DNA of 64,000 nt from contig JAIXQA010000068.1 in assembly GCA_027485915.1 (NCBI GenBank), positions 1 through 64,000 on the forward strand. The letters are read 5' to 3'. Below are positions 62,019 to 64,000 of the stretch, one piece after another (position 1 is the first letter of the stretch; every line of letters starts with the position of its first letter). The notes below the pieces were generated by a model. That model saw nothing but the letters and a program-made list of their open reading frames with translations, searched no databases and had not been told where the DNA came from. This DNA is from Alphaproteobacteria bacterium (GTDB lineage: Bacteria > Pseudomonadota > Alphaproteobacteria > Caulobacterales > Aquidulcibacteraceae). A program made the position numbers and the translations under genes.

Positions 62019-62113
62019 GGTGGTGCTCCCGGGATTTTGTTGCTGTTAAGCCCGCGAGCCCGCGAGGTCAAATCAGGATGGCAGCAGTATCCATCTGGCG
62101 GGGCAAGCCGCTC

Positions 62114-63922
62114 TTACGAGTTTTCTTTGAGATGTTGGTCGCGCAAGACCCGCATACGCTCTGACGGAGTAGCTGAGGTTGATGCCTCAAGCAGCGAGGC
62201 GCGCATGGAGGCCCGCTTTTCATGGATCGCAACCAAGATGTTGCCCATCGGCACACCGGATTCTACCAAAATGGCTTCGCCCACTTGCAGGCTCGCTTCC
62301 AAGGTTTCTGGAACCGCTTCTCGCACCCCGAGACTATAGAGGTGGACGGCGTGGGCTGCGTCGCGGCTGCGGGCAACAATCGGCAAATTGGGCTGTTCGA
62401 GGTGGGCAGCGGTGACCACTTGATCAACAGCTGAGCCCCCATCCATCGTCACAACCAGCGCACGAGCCCGCTCAATCCCGCAAGCGCGCAGAAACTCCAC
62501 CCGCGACGCGTCGCCCAAATAGACTTTCTTCCCGGCTTTACGCGCCCGCCGCACCCGTTCAATATCTGAATCCACCGCAATGTATGGGATTTTTTGCTCA
62601 GCTAATAACTCCACCGCAACCACACCGACGCGGCCATAGCCAGCGACGATCACGTGCGGACTGTCAGTTTGGCTTGCTTGTTGAGCTAGATCCAATTCCT
62701 CAGCTTCGGTGGCGCCTTTACCGGTGGTGGGCTGCATGCCGTACCGGCCTAAGAGTGGGATAAGGCACATGGTGATGGCAGTGACAAGCAGGGCGAAGTC
62801 TGCTTGGTCTGTTGGTAAAACCGCGAGACTGGTTGCAAGCCCGAGCACGACAAACGCGAATTCTCCGCCTGGGCCGAGGATCAACCCCGCCTTCAAGGCC
62901 GCAGAGCGCTTGATACCAAAACTTGGACCAAGAGCCGCGACGACGGCGGTTTTGAGCGCGACAAGGCCGACAATGGCTCCTGCGATTTCGAATGGGCGTT
63001 CGATTACTTTGCCAATGTCGACACTCATACCGACCGAGACGAGGAAGACGCCCAAGAGCAAGCCCTTAAATGGCTCAATCGTCGCTTCAACTTCGCGGCG
63101 ATATTCGGTCTCTGCTAGTAAAAGGCCTGCTAGAAATGCCCCAAGTGCCATGGAGAGCCCGGCGGCGGCGCTACCAAGCGCCGTCGCAATCACGACTAGT
63201 AAACAGGCAGCCATGAATATTTCTGGGCTGCGCGTGCGGGCTGCTTGCCGGAAAAGCGGGCGAAGAACAATGCGACCAACCACAATTGTCAGGGCCACTG
63301 CCAAGATGGCGATGGCCAAACTCTGTACCAGACCGCCGACGCCCAGGCCCATGCGGTCAGGGGCCAACATGGATACCGCAAATAGGATGGGCACGACGGC
63401 TAAATCTTGAAACAAGAGGACACCGAAAGCCCCGCGACCGGTAGGGCTTGTCAGGCGCTTTTGCTCGGCCAAGGTTTGCAAGACAACGGCGGTAGATGAC
63501 AAGGACAGGGCCAGCCCGATGACGGCTGCGCCCGTGCCGGTGGTACCAAGGAAAAAGTAACAGACTGCGAAAATTGCCAGCGCTGAGACACCCAATTGCA
63601 GTGATCCCAAACCAAAAACGACTTTGCGCATCATGTTCAAGCGCTCAAACGAAAGCTCCAGCCCAATCGCGAATAGCAGGAAGACGATGCCCATTTCTGC
63701 CATCATGGCAATGGAGGCACGATCCTGAATCGTAAAGGCGTTCAGCCAAGGATGTTGGATGGCGAGGCCACCTAAACCCGACGGGCCAAGAAGAATCCCA
63801 CACAGTATGAAGCCCAGGACAGGGCTGATTTTGAAGCGATGAAAGAGGGGCACAACAATGGCTGCGGCCGTTAAAATTATGACTGGCTCCTTAAAAGCCG
63901 TCATGTCCACCATTCCTGCCAA
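62114..63922 (-). CDS. CPA2 cation:proton antiporter with TrkA-N domain (Kef/YbaL-like)
   Basis: Membrane antiporter. About 12 helices cover residues 1-390, including the Na_H_Exchanger segments (FILCGILLGPSGLG, FLLFAIGLELSFERL). A cytosolic TrkA-N Rossmann domain at about 413-530 has HVIVAGYGRVGVVAVELL, for NAD(H) control. The C-terminal 70 residues are polar. Potassium efflux and pH or electrophile defence is the family role. The start is probably the TTG at 63922, preceded by AGGAGG at 7 bases; ATG at 63913 is the alternative. The protein has 602 residues. Confidence 0.9.
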   Translation of the reverse strand: MAGMVDMTAFKEPVIILTAAAIVVPLFHRFKISPVLGFILCGILLGPSGLGGLAIQHPWLNAFTIQDRASIAMMAEMGIVFLLFAIGLELSFERLNMMRKVVFGLGSLQLGVSALAIFAVCYFFLGTTGTGAAVIGLALSLSSTAVVLQTLAEQKRLTSPTGRGAFGVLLFQDLAVVPILFAVSMLAPDRMGLGVGGLVQSLAIAILAVALTIVVGRIVLRPLFRQAARTRSPEIFMAACLLVVIATALGSAAAGLSMALGAFLAGLLLAETEYRREVEATIEPFKGLLLGVFLVSVGMSVDIGKVIERPFEIAGAIVGLVALKTAVVAALGPSFGIKRSAALKAGLILGPGGEFAFVVLGLATSLAVLPTDQADFALLVTAITMCLIPLLGRYGMQPTTGKGATEAEELDLAQQASQTDSPHVIVAGYGRVGVVAVELLAEQKIPYIAVDSDIERVRRARKAGKKVYLGDASRVEFLRACGIERARALVVTMDGGSAVDQVVTAAHLEQPNLPIVARSRDAAHAVHLYSLGVREAVPETLEASLQVGEAILVESGVPMGNILVAIHEKRASMRASLLEASTSATPSERMRVLRDQHLKENS

Positions 63923-64000
63923 ATCAAATCCTCCTGATGCAACCCTAATGCAGCCCAGTTTGATTTGCCACGTTTCTTTAACGCGTTTGCTTGAAAATCG

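Noticed and set aside
1-64000. tRNA, rRNA, CRISPR arrays, transposases or prophage genes
   Set aside because: Intergenic gaps were read for cloverleaf-like segments, regular spacer repeats and mobile-element proteins; none was recognised.

Overview
The window is dense chromosomal DNA of an alphaproteobacterium. The closest architectural parallels are in Caulobacterales and Hyphomonadaceae-type bacteria. Evidence is a Caulobacter-style pilA-cpaABCDEF-tadBC pilus locus, the hemE / RP001-maf-aroE-coaE-dnaQ-secB neighbourhood that flanks the chromosomal origin in Caulobacter and Rickettsia, a Fur protein without the CxxC zinc motif, a YlxR-YlxQ fusion, Tim44-like and HIG1 proteins, and a NDUFS6-like zinc finger protein. 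No rRNA, tRNA, CRISPR array, insertion sequence or prophage was recognised, and almost all the sequence is conserved housekeeping DNA.

Layout. 0-6 kb (minus strand): the rimP-nusA-ylxR-infB transcription/translation operon. 6-8.7 kb (minus): an FKBP lipoprotein, Fur, RimI, TsaB and an ArsC-like thioredoxin-fold protein. 8.7-12.6 kb (plus): a UMF1-type MFS transporter and the folate genes pabB-pabC. 12.6-24.1 kb: a complete Flp/Tad pilus locus, with three minus-strand genes (two TadE-like pseudopilins and a lone secretin N-domain protein) divergent from a 56-residue Flp pilin and cpaA-cpaB-cpaC-cpaD-cpaE-cpaF-tadB-tadC. 24-33 kb: a zinc finger protein, a lone ABC ATPase, trmB, a YkgJ-like protein, an XRE regulator, and the miaB-(phoH-ybeY)-corC-lnt operon in which PhoH and YbeY form one reading frame. 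33-38 kb: an orphan OmpR-type regulator, a GntR/UTRA regulator with a YciI-like gene, and a divergent hydratase large subunit / small subunit / isocitrate-lyase-superfamily operon that looks catabolic. 38-40 kb: poorly characterised secreted, HIG1 and degenerate SDR proteins. 40.4-44.4 kb (minus): hemE-hemH-hemJ and rho. 44.4-44.9 kb: a non-coding interval that is probably the replication origin. 44.9-49 kb: ppsR-maf-aroE-coaE-dnaQ and convergent secB. 49-56 kb: Tim44-like, MltA, Smr, GH13 alpha-glucosidase, dienelactone hydrolase, a divergent ClpP, rimM and rph. 56-64 kb: two divergent dicarboxylate/amino-acid symporters, an orphan peptide-binding lipoprotein, carA and a CPA2 antiporter.

The genes nearest the proposed origin point away from it on both sides (heme genes and rho leftward, ppsR to dnaQ rightward), as expected for co-orientation with two forks. 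Overlaps of 4 bases (ATGA or GTGA) are frequent and indicate tight translational coupling. The observations most worth following up are the origin with a FadR-like palindrome beside ppsR, the PhoH-YbeY fusion, the hydratase-lyase operon with its candidate operator, and a 35-codon open extension after the FKBP stop codon. I did not find a clearly new multi-gene system; the hydratase-lyase operon is the best candidate for an uncharacterised pathway.
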